From: Bacteroidales bacterium
GTDB taxonomy: Bacteria; Bacteroidota; Bacteroidia; Bacteroidales; F082
Assembly (NCBI GenBank): GCA_030690365.1
Contig: JAUYGX010000024.1
Coordinates: 1 to 64,000, forward strand
Direction of reading: 5' to 3'
Length of the DNA: 64,000 nucleotides
Shown: piece after piece, positions 47,573 to 57,162 of the stretch
Numbering within the stretch: the stretch's first letter is position 1
Layout: each line of letters begins with the position of its first letter
The notes under the pieces: generated by a model
Database searches by the model: none
Seen by the model: the letters and a program-made list of their open reading frames with translations, nothing else
What the model was told of the DNA's origin: nothing
Made by a program: the position numbers and the translations under genes

Positions 47573-49504
47573 ATGAGAATTGAGGCAAAAAAGATATTGG
47601 TTAAATATTGGGGTTTTCCTGATTTCAGGCCCATGCAGGAGGAGATTATCTTTTCTGTAGCCGAAGGTCACGATACCCTGGCCCTTTTGCCCACTGGTGG
47701 CGGAAAGTCTATTTGCTTTCAGGTGCCGGCACTCATGAGCCCCGGAACCTGCATCGTGGTCACACCGCTGATAGCACTGATGAAAGACCAGGTAAATAAT
47801 CTGAAAAAGGTTGGTATCAAAGCGGCGGCCATCTATACGGGGATGCACAAGTCTGAAATTGAGTCGATTTATTCAAATGTGGTGGCCGGTACGTATAAAT
47901 TTTTCTACGTTTCTCCCGAAAGGTTGGATACGGAGATTTTCAAAGAAGTTATTTCAAGGGTGAAGGTTAATTTATTAACCGTTGACGAAGCCCACTGTGT
48001 TTCGCAATGGGGGTACGATTTCAGACCACCCTATCTGCGCATCGCGGAAATCAGACCCTATATCCCCGATGTGCCTGTACTGGCTTTAACAGCAACGGCT
48101 ACTCCGGAGGTGGTTTCTGACATCATGAACAAGCTTGAATTTAAGAGACACAAGGTCTTTCGTACCACCTTCGAGCGTACCAACCTGGCTTACCATGTAG
48201 CTAAAGAATATGATAAACCAGCCTTTTTGATGCGTTTTTTTGCTGATGTAAAGGGATCAGGAATTGTGTATGTGCGCAACAGGAAAAAAACCAGAGAACT
48301 TGCTGAAATCCTGACCAAAAAAGGAGTGAGCGCTACTTTCTATCATGCTGGCCTGGATGCCCACACCCGTGACGAAAGGCAAAAGCAGTGGAGTACGGGT
48401 CAGGTTAAAGTGATGGTTTCTACCAATGCTTTCGGTATGGGCATCGACAAAGCCGATGTACGGAAAGTGGTTCACTACGATTTACCCGATTGTGTTGAAT
48501 CCTATTTTCAGGAAGCAGGCAGGGCAGGCCGCGATCAAAAACCATCGCAGGCAGTTTTACTTTATACCTCTCACGACATCGTCAACGCGAAGGATCTTCT
48601 GAAGGCATCGTACCCACCCATCGAAGAAATAAAAACCATATATAATGCGCTGGGAAACTATTTGCAGCTTCCGGAAGGTGGAGGCAAAGACATTAGTTTT
48701 GACTTCAGAATCAGTGATTTTGCGAACAACTACAATTTCAATTTGCTCCAGGTGTATAATGCCTTAAAGATTTTGGAGCGCGATGGATATCTGATGTACA
48801 TCGAATCGGCAGGACAATATTCAAAACTGTTCGTACCGTTAACCAAGGAGGACCTGTACCGGTTTATGGTTGAAAATTCAGAGAGTGAACGCATTATTAA
48901 AGAAATCATGCGTTCCTATTCAGGAATATTTACAGATTATATCAACATCAACGAAAATATGTTGGCCAAACGTGCCGACATGAGTATCGATGTGGTGGTG
49001 AAGCAGTTGAGTTATCTGGCGAAGGTTAAAGTCCTCACCTATATTCCTGTTTCAACACAGCCTCAGCTTGTCTTTACATCCGGCAGGCTCAATGCCAAAT
49101 ACATACAGCTCTCTGATCAGAATTATCGCTTTCTGAAAGAAGCCGCCGAAAAGCGGCTTGATGCATTGCTCCGGTTTATTACTGACAACCTGAAATGCCG
49201 AAGTCAGCAGCTTTTAGCCTATTTTGGGGAGCAAAAGAGCCAGCGTTGTGGTATCTGCGATGTATGTATGTCGAAAAATAAAACAAATCTAAACGAGCTT
49301 GAATTCGAACAATTGGTTGAATCCATCAAATCGATGTTAATACAAAGGCCCCGATATCTGAATGATATTTTTCCGGTTTTCACACAGTATACAGAAGACC
49401 AAATTATTGATGTCGTCAGGTGGTTGATGGACCATGACAAGATCATCAGATTGAAGGATGAAAGTTTGGTTTGGTACGATCAGCTTAACCTAACATTTGA
49501 ATAA
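47573..49504 (+). CDS. recQ: RecQ family ATP-dependent DNA helicase
   Basis: LLPTGGGKSICFQVPAL, VDEAHCVSQWGYDFRPPYL, QEAGRAGRDQKPS; RQC Cys cluster C...CGICDVC; start at MRIEAKKILVKYWGF. Confidence 0.95.
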   Translation: MRIEAKKILVKYWGFPDFRPMQEEIIFSVAEGHDTLALLPTGGGKSICFQVPALMSPGTCIVVTPLIALMKDQVNNLKKVGIKAAAIYTGMHKSEIESIYSNVVAGTYKFFYVSPERLDTEIFKEVISRVKVNLLTVDEAHCVSQWGYDFRPPYLRIAEIRPYIPDVPVLALTATATPEVVSDIMNKLEFKRHKVFRTTFERTNLAYHVAKEYDKPAFLMRFFADVKGSGIVYVRNRKKTRELAEILTKKGVSATFYHAGLDAHTRDERQKQWSTGQVKVMVSTNAFGMGIDKADVRKVVHYDLPDCVESYFQEAGRAGRDQKPSQAVLLYTSHDIVNAKDLLKASYPPIEEIKTIYNALGNYLQLPEGGGKDISFDFRISDFANNYNFNLLQVYNALKILERDGYLMYIESAGQYSKLFVPLTKEDLYRFMVENSESERIIKEIMRSYSGIFTDYININENMLAKRADMSIDVVVKQLSYLAKVKVLTYIPVSTQPQLVFTSGRLNAKYIQLSDQNYRFLKEAAEKRLDALLRFITDNLKCRSQQLLAYFGEQKSQRCGICDVCMSKNKTNLNELEFEQLVESIKSMLIQRPRYLNDIFPVFTQYTEDQIIDVVRWLMDHDKIIRLKDESLVWYDQLNLTFE

Positions 49505-49575
49505 TTGATTAACTTTGATACCAAATTAGGTGATGTTTTGGTCATCATGGTGTTTCACTTTAAATATTTTGAATC

Positions 49576-50292
49576 ATGAATAAGGCAGTTAAGTTATTGA
49601 TTTTTATAGTGATAATTCCTTTTATCACTCAGGCACAATCCACCAAACGACAAATGGCCGGACTTTCAATCGGGCCGTCATTCACCTTGTCGGCATTTGC
49701 CAAAAAAGACATAAGCGATTCTACTTCAGGATTTGCAAAAACAGGAATCTCAATTAATTTTAACTACGCCTTTAGAGTTTCCCATAATTTTGGCCTCCAG
49801 ATTTTGGTTAATTATAGCGGTAATGCTCTAAATACCAGTGCTTATGCAGATGAACTGATGAAAGTACATCCTGAATACGGGGTGAGTGTCGAAAGTTCAA
49901 AAAACTGGTCGAGTGGCGGTATTTTTGGCGGGCCTTATTTAAGATTTCCTATTGGCGATTTATTTTCGTTTGATGTCCGGGGGTTAATCGGTTTCTTTGG
50001 GAGTTATTCGCCACAAGCGACCATTTATGCCAACCACCTGACAAAACCTGACGATAAGGGAACTTATTATCGCGAGAGCAGTCGATCAACAGGTTTTGGA
50101 TATTTGCTTGGTGCAGGAGTTAAATACAGGCTTAGTCACTACTATTTAACTGCCTTTGCAGATTATGTGGGAGCCGATCTTAATTTTAAGGATGCTTCGG
50201 GTTGGAACTGGGATGATGAGCCCTATACCACAACTTTTTCTCAAAAAATAAATTATCTGGCGCTGACCTTTGGCGTGGCTTATATCCTTTAA
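49576..50292 (+). CDS. Outer membrane beta-barrel protein, hypothetical
   Basis: Signal peptide; alternating beta pattern; terminal INYLALTFGVAYIL. Confidence 0.75.
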   Translation: MNKAVKLLIFIVIIPFITQAQSTKRQMAGLSIGPSFTLSAFAKKDISDSTSGFAKTGISINFNYAFRVSHNFGLQILVNYSGNALNTSAYADELMKVHPEYGVSVESSKNWSSGGIFGGPYLRFPIGDLFSFDVRGLIGFFGSYSPQATIYANHLTKPDDKGTYYRESSRSTGFGYLLGAGVKYRLSHYYLTAFADYVGADLNFKDASGWNWDDEPYTTTFSQKINYLALTFGVAYIL

Positions 50293-50294
50293 TC

Positions 50295-50909
50295 TTGAGC
50301 AGAGTAGTCCTTCCTGAGACTTATTATTGCAACGAAGATGTAGTTTTTCTTGCCAAAGATTTGTTGGGAAAACTGATTCAGGTTGCACATTCCGATGGAA
50401 TTGTATCAGCCTTAATCACCGAAACAGAAGCCTACGCAGGGGTGGTGGATAAGGCTTCGCATGCCTACAATGGCCGCCGCACTTCCCGTACTGAAGTGAT
50501 GTATCAAACAGGAGGCGTTGCCTACGTTTATCTCTGCTATGGGGTACATTATTTGTTTAATGTGGTTACAGGCCCCGAAAACGTGCCTCACGCGGTGCTG
50601 ATTAGAGGAGTAGTTCCGTTTGAGGGTGTCGATTTGATGGTGGCGAGAAGAAATCTGAAAACTGCACATTATAAGGATTTTAATGGGCCGGGAAAATTGA
50701 CTTCAGCCCTGGGTATCAACATCACCCACAATGCGGCCCGGCTAACGGATGGAACGATTCAAATTCTTGATACCGGAATCAGAATCGCGGAAAATGAAAT
50801 AATTACAAGCAAGAGAATCGGTGTAGACTATGCGGCTGAAGATGCCTTGCTTCCATATCGGTTTCAAGTGACTGAACCATGGATGGCAAAAAAAAACGTC
50901 CTGTTTTAG
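50295..50909 (+). CDS. mpg: 3-methyladenine DNA glycosylase (AAG/MPG family), probable TTG start
   Basis: LAKDLLGKLI, ITETEAYAG.DKASHAYNGRRTSRTEVMY, GGVAYVYLCYGVHYLFNVVTG, GPGKLTSALGI. Confidence 0.95.
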   Translation: MSRVVLPETYYCNEDVVFLAKDLLGKLIQVAHSDGIVSALITETEAYAGVVDKASHAYNGRRTSRTEVMYQTGGVAYVYLCYGVHYLFNVVTGPENVPHAVLIRGVVPFEGVDLMVARRNLKTAHYKDFNGPGKLTSALGINITHNAARLTDGTIQILDTGIRIAENEIITSKRIGVDYAAEDALLPYRFQVTEPWMAKKNVLF

Positions 50910-50925
50910 CAACAGGACGTTTTTA
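50890..50925. terminator. Bidirectional intrinsic terminator between mpg and HU gene, overlapping the mpg stop
   Basis: AAAAAACGTCCTGTT-TTAGC-AACAGGACGTTTTT. Confidence 0.88.
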
Positions 50926-50940
50926 CACGATGTAAAATTA

Positions 50941-51213
50941 TTATTTTACAACATTTGATAGGTCAGCACCAGCTTTAAACTTTACCACTTTTTTGGCAGC
51001 GATATTAATTTCTTTACCAGTTTGTGGGTTACGTCCTTTGCGGGCGGCTCTTGTGGAAACGGAGAATGATCCGAAACCAACTAAAGCAACACGGTCGCCA
51101 GTTTTTAAAGCATCACCAGTTGAGGTAACAAAAGCATCTAATGCTTTTTTTGCGTCACTTTTACTAATGCCAGCTCCAGCGGCCATAGCATCGATTAATT
51201 CAGCTTTGTTCAT
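50941..51213 (-). CDS. HU-family DNA-binding protein
   Basis: [28 protein letters not shown]..., [24 protein letters not shown]. Confidence 0.97.
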   Translation of the reverse strand: MNKAELIDAMAAGAGISKSDAKKALDAFVTSTGDALKTGDRVALVGFGSFSVSTRAARKGRNPQTGKEINIAAKKVVKFKAGADLSNVVK

Positions 51214-51256
51214 CGTGAATAGAATTTTTAATTAACACTTAGGGTATTTATCTTAA

Positions 51257-51286
51257 CAAATGTAATGTATATCTGTTAAAAATCAA
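51257..51286 (-). promoter_or_regulatory. Bacteroidetes-type promoter TTG-N19-TACATTTG for HU gene
   Basis: Minus strand TTG (51286-51284), 19-nt spacer, TACATTTG (51264-51257). Confidence 0.65.
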
Positions 51287-51416
51287 GCATTGACGCACAT
51301 TTTAGCGAAATTTGTTGATAAATGCACCATTTTGTTAATAAAACGTGCTTAAATAGCGTTGTTTTTACGCAAAATGCTTTTCAAAGGCTGCGAAATCTTT
51401 ACTAAAAAACAGCCTT

Positions 51417-52397
51417 TCATCTGCTCAAACTCATGAATCCATTTGATATATCACTGGTTCCTCTTAAAAATTCGTCCGCTTTCATACGTTTTTTCCCCGA
51501 CTGCTGCAATTCTTCAATATAAACAAAGCCATTTTTTACGGCTACGCGAATGTTATTTTTATCTTCTATATCAATGCTGCCGATTGCAAGTTGATGTTGG
51601 GATTTGACAAATCGGGTTTTGAAAATTTTAACCGATATCTGGTTTCCGTCGTTCTTTTGGATTATAGAAACAGCAGCAGGGTAGGGGCTCAATCCCCTGA
51701 CAAAATTGTGAATTTCCTCCCCGGACAGTTGCCAGTTTATTTCACAATCGGATTTAAATATTTTAGGTGCCTTTTTTGGCTCTTCGATATGGTTTTCTAT
51801 TTCGCTTTGCGAAACAGGGCTAATCGCATCAATCAGGATGGCTTCTGCTGTTTTTACCACCAGATGCGAACCGATATCCATCAGTTTGTTGTGCAAGCTG
51901 CCTGCATCGTCTTCGGGGGTTATAGAAACAGATTCCTGAAAGAGGATTTTTCCGGTATCAATCTCCTGATCGAGCATAAATGTGGTTACACCCGTGGTGG
52001 TTTCTCCATTGATCAGGGCATGGTTGATGGGCGCTGCACCCCTGTAGTGTGGCAACAGGCTGGCATGAAGGTTAAAAGTACCCAAAAGAGGCATTCCCCA
52101 TACATTTTTTGGCAGCATCCTGAAGGCGACCACAATTTGCAGGTCGGCCCTGAATTGTTTCAAGTCTTCGATAAATTGGGGATCCTTTAAGTTCTCAGGC
52201 TGAAGTACCTGTAACCCGAGTTCCAGAGCACATTGTTTTATAGCAGACTGTGTTAATATCTTGCCCCGTCCGGCTGGTCGGTCAGGAGCCGTAATTACGC
52301 CCACCACCTGAAATCCTTTGTCGACCAGGGCAACAAGCGACGGAACAGCAAACTCGGGTGTTCCCATAAAGATGATACGGGCTTCAGTTTTATCCAT
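51417..52397 (-). CDS. fmt: Methionyl-tRNA formyltransferase
   Basis: RIIFMGTPEFAVPSL, APDRPAGRGK, FNLHASLLPHYRGAAPINHALINGETTTGVT; start at MDKTEARI. Confidence 0.97.
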   Translation of the reverse strand: MDKTEARIIFMGTPEFAVPSLVALVDKGFQVVGVITAPDRPAGRGKILTQSAIKQCALELGLQVLQPENLKDPQFIEDLKQFRADLQIVVAFRMLPKNVWGMPLLGTFNLHASLLPHYRGAAPINHALINGETTTGVTTFMLDQEIDTGKILFQESVSITPEDDAGSLHNKLMDIGSHLVVKTAEAILIDAISPVSQSEIENHIEEPKKAPKIFKSDCEINWQLSGEEIHNFVRGLSPYPAAVSIIQKNDGNQISVKIFKTRFVKSQHQLAIGSIDIEDKNNIRVAVKNGFVYIEELQQSGKKRMKADEFLRGTSDISNGFMSLSR

Positions 52398-52410
52398 GGG
52401 GTAAAAATAA

Positions 52411-52435
52411 AAAAAACCCGGCATTTAACCGGGTT
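52411..52435 (-). terminator. Intrinsic terminator after TPR gene
   Basis: Minus strand AAACCCGGTTAAATGCCGGGTTTTTTT. Confidence 0.85.
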
Positions 52436-52455
52436 TCAGTCTTTTAAAGTCAGGT

Positions 52456-53157
52456 CTATTTATTTTTTTTAGCCGTAGTAGCGCGTGCGATATACTTATC
52501 GATGTTGCGGGCTTCCTTGCTCTTGACGAAATTGGTTTTAATGCGCTCGTAAGTGCTGATGGCATCGTCATATTTACCCATGAGCTCGTAAACATTTCCG
52601 GCTTTCATCAAAAACAAAGGAGCGGTAAACCCATTTCCATCCTGATTGGCAGCTTCCAGATAAAAAGCTGCTGCTTTTTTCTGATCGCCAAGTTCAAGCT
52701 GTGCATCACCAATGGCACCGGTAGCCATTGGGCCAATGAGGTGATCGTCACCGCTAAAATCTTCGAGATAATCGATGGCTTGTTTAAAATCTTTTTTCTT
52801 CAGGAAACAGATACCGGCATAGTAATTTGCCAAATTGCCCTGCTTTGTTGAACCATATTTACCGGAAATGTCAATAAATCCCAGGTTGTTACCATCACCA
52901 TAAAGGGCTTTCTCAATGGAGTCCTGCTCAAAATAGCGTTGGGCATTAAACATTTGAGTAGAGGCTTCCATGCTTTTTGGTGCCATGTAGTATTTGTTGT
53001 ATGCAAAATATGCAATGATGCCTATTACTACTACAAAGACAACAACCGAAATGTTCTTTTGGTTGTTAAAAATAAATTGTTCTGTTCTGGTAAGTGTTTC
53101 TTCAATGTTTTCAAGGCGTTGATCACCTTTTTCGTCCAGATGCTTTTTATCGGCCAT
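52456..53157 (-). CDS. Membrane-anchored tetratricopeptide repeat protein
   Basis: TM segment ISVVVFVVVIGIIAYFAYNKYY followed by TPRs; start at MADKKHLDEKG. Confidence 0.87.
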   Translation of the reverse strand: MADKKHLDEKGDQRLENIEETLTRTEQFIFNNQKNISVVVFVVVIGIIAYFAYNKYYMAPKSMEASTQMFNAQRYFEQDSIEKALYGDGNNLGFIDISGKYGSTKQGNLANYYAGICFLKKKDFKQAIDYLEDFSGDDHLIGPMATGAIGDAQLELGDQKKAAAFYLEAANQDGNGFTAPLFLMKAGNVYELMGKYDDAISTYERIKTNFVKSKEARNIDKYIARATTAKKNK

Positions 53158-53281
53158 AGTCTTTTGATTTGAGGTGCAAAAATATATTTTTATTCCCAAT
53201 AATAAAAACCAACTGATAATTATTAATTTTGCTTTTTCCACCGGGTTATAAACACATTTCATTCAAAAATATTGATCTATA

Positions 53282-54109
53282 ATGTATCAAATGAGGTATT
53301 TATATAGATGGCTGTTGGCCATGTTTTTGATTCTGAGCGTGGGAACCTGTTGGGGAGGCTGGGTTATTTCTGAAACAATCACCGATAACTTCGGAAATAA
53401 GTCTTCCCGAAGCACCTTTATACAACAAAACCTGATCAGGTTCGAAGATGCTTCGTCTATTACCATCCTGAATTTAAACGACAGTTCCATCACCATTGTA
53501 TTTCCAACACTCAGGGCCTACTGGCAGGGTAGCCCTGCGGATTTGATTGCAGGTATGATAGATGCCTTTGATATTCAGGCTCAAACGCTTATTTTGGATT
53601 TGCCCTATGATCAGCAACCCATTTATCAGCAGATGTACGACAGCATCAAGCAACAGCTGAAATCTCCTGATACCAATGTAGGTTCAAATGAACTGAAATT
53701 GATTAAGTTGGACAGCATAACGCTTATCGGTGAATACAAAGCAGGCGCCTATCAAATTATAACCGATAGCATATTGAAAGAGGAGTTCTGGGTAACCCAG
53801 GAAGTAAAGCCCTATAATGAGGTAGATATTCCATTGTTTATTTCGATCAATAACTGGATAAACCCCTATTCCCGTAAAGGGTATACCCTGAATTCAAAGG
53901 AATATGTCCGGTTGTTGAGTGAAGGTTTGATTGTAAAATCAACTAAACCGGGTGAAAATGGCCACTTTATTGAAACTCAGTTGAAAAGTGTGAAACAGTT
54001 TCAAATTCCCGTTGATTTCTTTTATCCACCTGTTAATTACCGAAAAGTAAGTCTGGTGGATGTTTTAAACCTGCCTGTTATCGATCCGGAGGAAAGTCAG
54101 GAAAAGTAA
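53282..54109 (+). CDS. Hypothetical secreted protein
   Basis: Signal peptide; beta-rich; no family recognised with confidence. Confidence 0.65.
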   Translation: MYQMRYLYRWLLAMFLILSVGTCWGGWVISETITDNFGNKSSRSTFIQQNLIRFEDASSITILNLNDSSITIVFPTLRAYWQGSPADLIAGMIDAFDIQAQTLILDLPYDQQPIYQQMYDSIKQQLKSPDTNVGSNELKLIKLDSITLIGEYKAGAYQIITDSILKEEFWVTQEVKPYNEVDIPLFISINNWINPYSRKGYTLNSKEYVRLLSEGLIVKSTKPGENGHFIETQLKSVKQFQIPVDFFYPPVNYRKVSLVDVLNLPVIDPEESQEK

Positions 54110-54147
54110 CTATTTAAAAGGCAATTTGTTAAAAACGGACTGGAACT

Positions 54148-54759
54148 CTACTTTACATTAAAATCAAGCAATTTCTGATCTTCGATATAGGCTTCAAAAT
54201 GATCCCCGATTTGGGTTGGCCCTACACCCGAAGGTGTTCCTGTAAAGATAAAATCGCCAATACGGAGCGTAACGAATTGTGAAATATAGGCAATCAATTG
54301 GTCAAAATGGAAGACCATATCATGGGTATTGCCTGTTTGGCGGCGTTCGTTATTGATGTCGAGCCAAAAACGGATGTTATCAGGATCGGCCAGCGAATCA
54401 AGCGGAATAAATTTACCGGTAGGAGCCGATTGATCGAACGATTTGGCTATTTCCCAGGGAAGTCCTTTGGCCTTGCAGTTGTTTTGAAGGTCACGGGCTG
54501 TGAAGTCAATTCCAACAGAAATTTCATCATAGTACCGGTGCGCAAATTCCTGTTCAATGTGTCGGCCGTTTTTACTGATTTTGAGAACGATCTCTGTTTC
54601 GTAATGCAGATCTTCTGTAAACGAAGGGTAGAAAAATGGATTGTTTTTCAGCAACATAGCTGTATCTGGTTTCATAAAAAAAACCGGTGACTCAGGAACA
54701 GCATTGTTTAACTCTTTGGCATGAGCCACATAATTTCTCCCAATACAAATAATCTTCAT
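54148..54759 (-). CDS. Fumarylacetoacetate hydrolase family protein
   Basis: MKIICIGRNYVAHAKEL, PVFFMKPDTA, HYETEIVLKI, DFIFTGTPSGVGP. Confidence 0.95.
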   Translation of the reverse strand: MKIICIGRNYVAHAKELNNAVPESPVFFMKPDTAMLLKNNPFFYPSFTEDLHYETEIVLKISKNGRHIEQEFAHRYYDEISVGIDFTARDLQNNCKAKGLPWEIAKSFDQSAPTGKFIPLDSLADPDNIRFWLDINNERRQTGNTHDMVFHFDQLIAYISQFVTLRIGDFIFTGTPSGVGPTQIGDHFEAYIEDQKLLDFNVK

Positions 54760-54764
54760 AGCTG

Positions 54765-55577
54765 TTAACTTTGTTGAAGTTTCATTCTTAGCTTGATATT
54801 TGTCAGCAGGTTTTTGGTAAACAACGGAAAATCAGAGTTCATAACCCAGCTGTAATAGGAGGGTTCCTCTCTCAATATATCTTCTACCTTTTTGCCTTTG
54901 TGTTTCCCGAAGTTAATCACTTCTTCGTTGTTGTCGTTGTATATGATTTGACCAATCAAATCAGCATTGTGGTGATGGGTCGAAAATGCATGAAGCGCAT
55001 CCATGTCGTTTTTTACCGGTATTGATTCTACACCGGATTTATCGGTATAAATGGTATTCTGGTATTGATCCAGTTGGGCTTTTAAAATTTCGTAGGTGGC
55101 AATGGTATCAGCCTCAGCACCATGGGCATTCTGCAGCTCTTTTTGAAGATAGTATTTGTAAGCTGCTGATAGTGTGCGCTGTTCCATCTTCATGAAGATG
55201 TTCTGGACATCAATTACCCGGCGTTTTTTAATTTCGAAATCTACATCGGCACGCAGAAATTCTTCCACCAGCATGGGGACATCAAATTTTATGGCATTGT
55301 ATCCGGCCAGATCGCAGTTGTGCAGAAAACGACTAATTTCTTTTGCTACCTGCTTAAAGGTGGGTTTGTCCTTTAAACTTTCGTTGCTGTATCCATGTAT
55401 CTGCTCCGCTTCTTCGCTGATGGGATAATCAGGATTGATAAGCCATGTATTGCTCTCCTGAGTGCCGTTTGAGTTTATTTTCAGAATACATAATTCAACA
55501 ATCCGGTCTTTTACAATACTAAGCCCGGTTGCTTCAATATCGAAAAAAGCAAGTGGCTTTTTGAGGTTTAATTCCAT
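54765..55577 (-). CDS. DnaQ-like 3'-5' exonuclease
   Basis: AFFDIEATGLSIVKDRIVELC, IHGYSNESLKDKPTF, HGAEADTIATYEIL. Confidence 0.93.
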   Translation of the reverse strand: MELNLKKPLAFFDIEATGLSIVKDRIVELCILKINSNGTQESNTWLINPDYPISEEAEQIHGYSNESLKDKPTFKQVAKEISRFLHNCDLAGYNAIKFDVPMLVEEFLRADVDFEIKKRRVIDVQNIFMKMEQRTLSAAYKYYLQKELQNAHGAEADTIATYEILKAQLDQYQNTIYTDKSGVESIPVKNDMDALHAFSTHHHNADLIGQIIYNDNNEEVINFGKHKGKKVEDILREEPSYYSWVMNSDFPLFTKNLLTNIKLRMKLQQS

Positions 55578-55593
55578 GGTAAGTGCGCTAAAC

Positions 55594-55618
55594 AAAATTG
55601 GGGAGGCGAGGCTCCCCG
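55594..55618 (-). terminator. Intrinsic terminator after E2 gene
   Basis: Minus strand CGGGGAGCCTCGCCTCCCCAATTTTG. Confidence 0.65.
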
Positions 55619-55630
55619 ATTTTTAATAAT

Positions 55631-56959
55631 TTATATCTGTGTTTCAGGATCAAAACTTTCGAGTAACTCTTTCATCCGTTTTAAAAACATACCAGCCAAA
55701 GCACCATCCACAATGCGGTGGTCGTAGGCGAGCGAAAGAATCATGATGTGACGGATTCCAATCATATCTCCATCGGCGGTTTCAATTACCCGTGGTTGTT
55801 TTCTGATGGCCCCAAGACCAAGAATGGCTACCTGAGGTTGGTTGATAATAGGTGTTCCTGTGAGACTGTCGAACGATCCAAAATTGGTGATCGTAAAGGT
55901 GCCTCCCTGAATTTCATCTGGTTGTAACTTATTGATTCTGGCTCGGTTGGCAAGATCATTTACCGATTTTACAACACCCAGTAAGTTTTTCTGATCTATA
56001 TTTCTGATCACCGGAACAATCAGGTTTCCGGAAGGCAAGGCGGTGGCCATCCCAATATTGATGTTTTTGCGGTAAATAATATTATACCCGTCCAGCGAAA
56101 CATTAATCTGAGGAAACTCTCTCAGGGCTTGGGCTGCAGCGTGGAAAAAAATAGGAGTGAAGGTAATTTTTTCTCCTTCACGTTTGGAGAAACTATCTTT
56201 GACTTTGTTTCTCCAGTTCACAATGTGAGTAACATCAGCATCAATAAACGAAGTAACATGTGGAGAAACCTGTTTTGACATTACCATGTGATCAGCGATT
56301 AGTTTACGCATGCGATCCATCTCAACTACCTGATCGCCAGCACCGGAAGTGACCGTTGGAGCAGCCATTTTTGGCGTTGCGGCCGATTTAGAAGGTGTGC
56401 TAACGGTAGCTTGAACAGGTCCTGATTTTCTTTTGTCCAGATAATCAATCACATCTGCCTTCGTTACTCTGTTATCGCGGCCCGACCCCGGCATTTTTTC
56501 AAGTTCACCCAGGCTGATATTCTCCGCCTTGGACATGCTTTTTACTAAAGGTGAATAAAATCGCTCACTTTGCGAAAAGTCTGAAATAGCTTTTTCTCCA
56601 ACTTTCTCAGTTGCCGATGAATCAGGTGCAACAGTTTCGGCTGCCTTTTCTTCTACAGGCTTTTTTTCTTCTTCAGTTTTGGTTTCTTCCTGTCCGGCAG
56701 GTTCTTCACCACCTTCGCCATCGGTTTCGATAAGAGCAATCACAGTACCTACTGGCACTACATCACCTTCGTTGAAGAGGGTTTTTACCAGCTTTCCTTC
56801 AACCGGACTGGGTATTTCACTGTCCACTTTATCGGTTGCAATTTCTACCAAAGAGTCGTCTTCTTCAACAGAATCGCCCACATTTTTCACCCAGCGGGTA
56901 ATGGTTGCTTCTATAATGCTTTCGCCCAATTTGGGCATGATGATTTCAAATTTTGCCAT
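55631..56959 (-). CDS. Dihydrolipoamide acyltransferase (2-oxoacid dehydrogenase E2)
   Basis: Lipoyl domain EIATDKVDSEIPSPVEG; peripheral-subunit-binding region SPLVKSMSKAENISLGELEKMPGSGRDNRVTKADVIDYL; catalytic YDHRIVDGALAGMFLKRMKELLE. Confidence 0.95.
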   Translation of the reverse strand: MAKFEIIMPKLGESIIEATITRWVKNVGDSVEEDDSLVEIATDKVDSEIPSPVEGKLVKTLFNEGDVVPVGTVIALIETDGEGGEEPAGQEETKTEEEKKPVEEKAAETVAPDSSATEKVGEKAISDFSQSERFYSPLVKSMSKAENISLGELEKMPGSGRDNRVTKADVIDYLDKRKSGPVQATVSTPSKSAATPKMAAPTVTSGAGDQVVEMDRMRKLIADHMVMSKQVSPHVTSFIDADVTHIVNWRNKVKDSFSKREGEKITFTPIFFHAAAQALREFPQINVSLDGYNIIYRKNINIGMATALPSGNLIVPVIRNIDQKNLLGVVKSVNDLANRARINKLQPDEIQGGTFTITNFGSFDSLTGTPIINQPQVAILGLGAIRKQPRVIETADGDMIGIRHIMILSLAYDHRIVDGALAGMFLKRMKELLESFDPETQI

Positions 56960-57162
56960 GATCAATTTTCAACTTTATTAAAATGCTTAAAATCAACAAT
57001 ATCCTAAGCTTAAATTCCTGGTTTTTTCAACTGCGAAATTAGCGATTTATTTAAAATAGCGGGCTGGATTGACGAATTTATTTATACTTATTATAATTAA
57101 GCGTTATGTTAGTGAATTGAAAACCCATTTAAACCAACGCCAGGCATAGATTTTTAAGGTGA

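Noticed and set aside
51591-52190. 199-aa plus-strand ORF
   Set aside because: Antisense to fmt, which has strong conserved motifs; shadow ORF.
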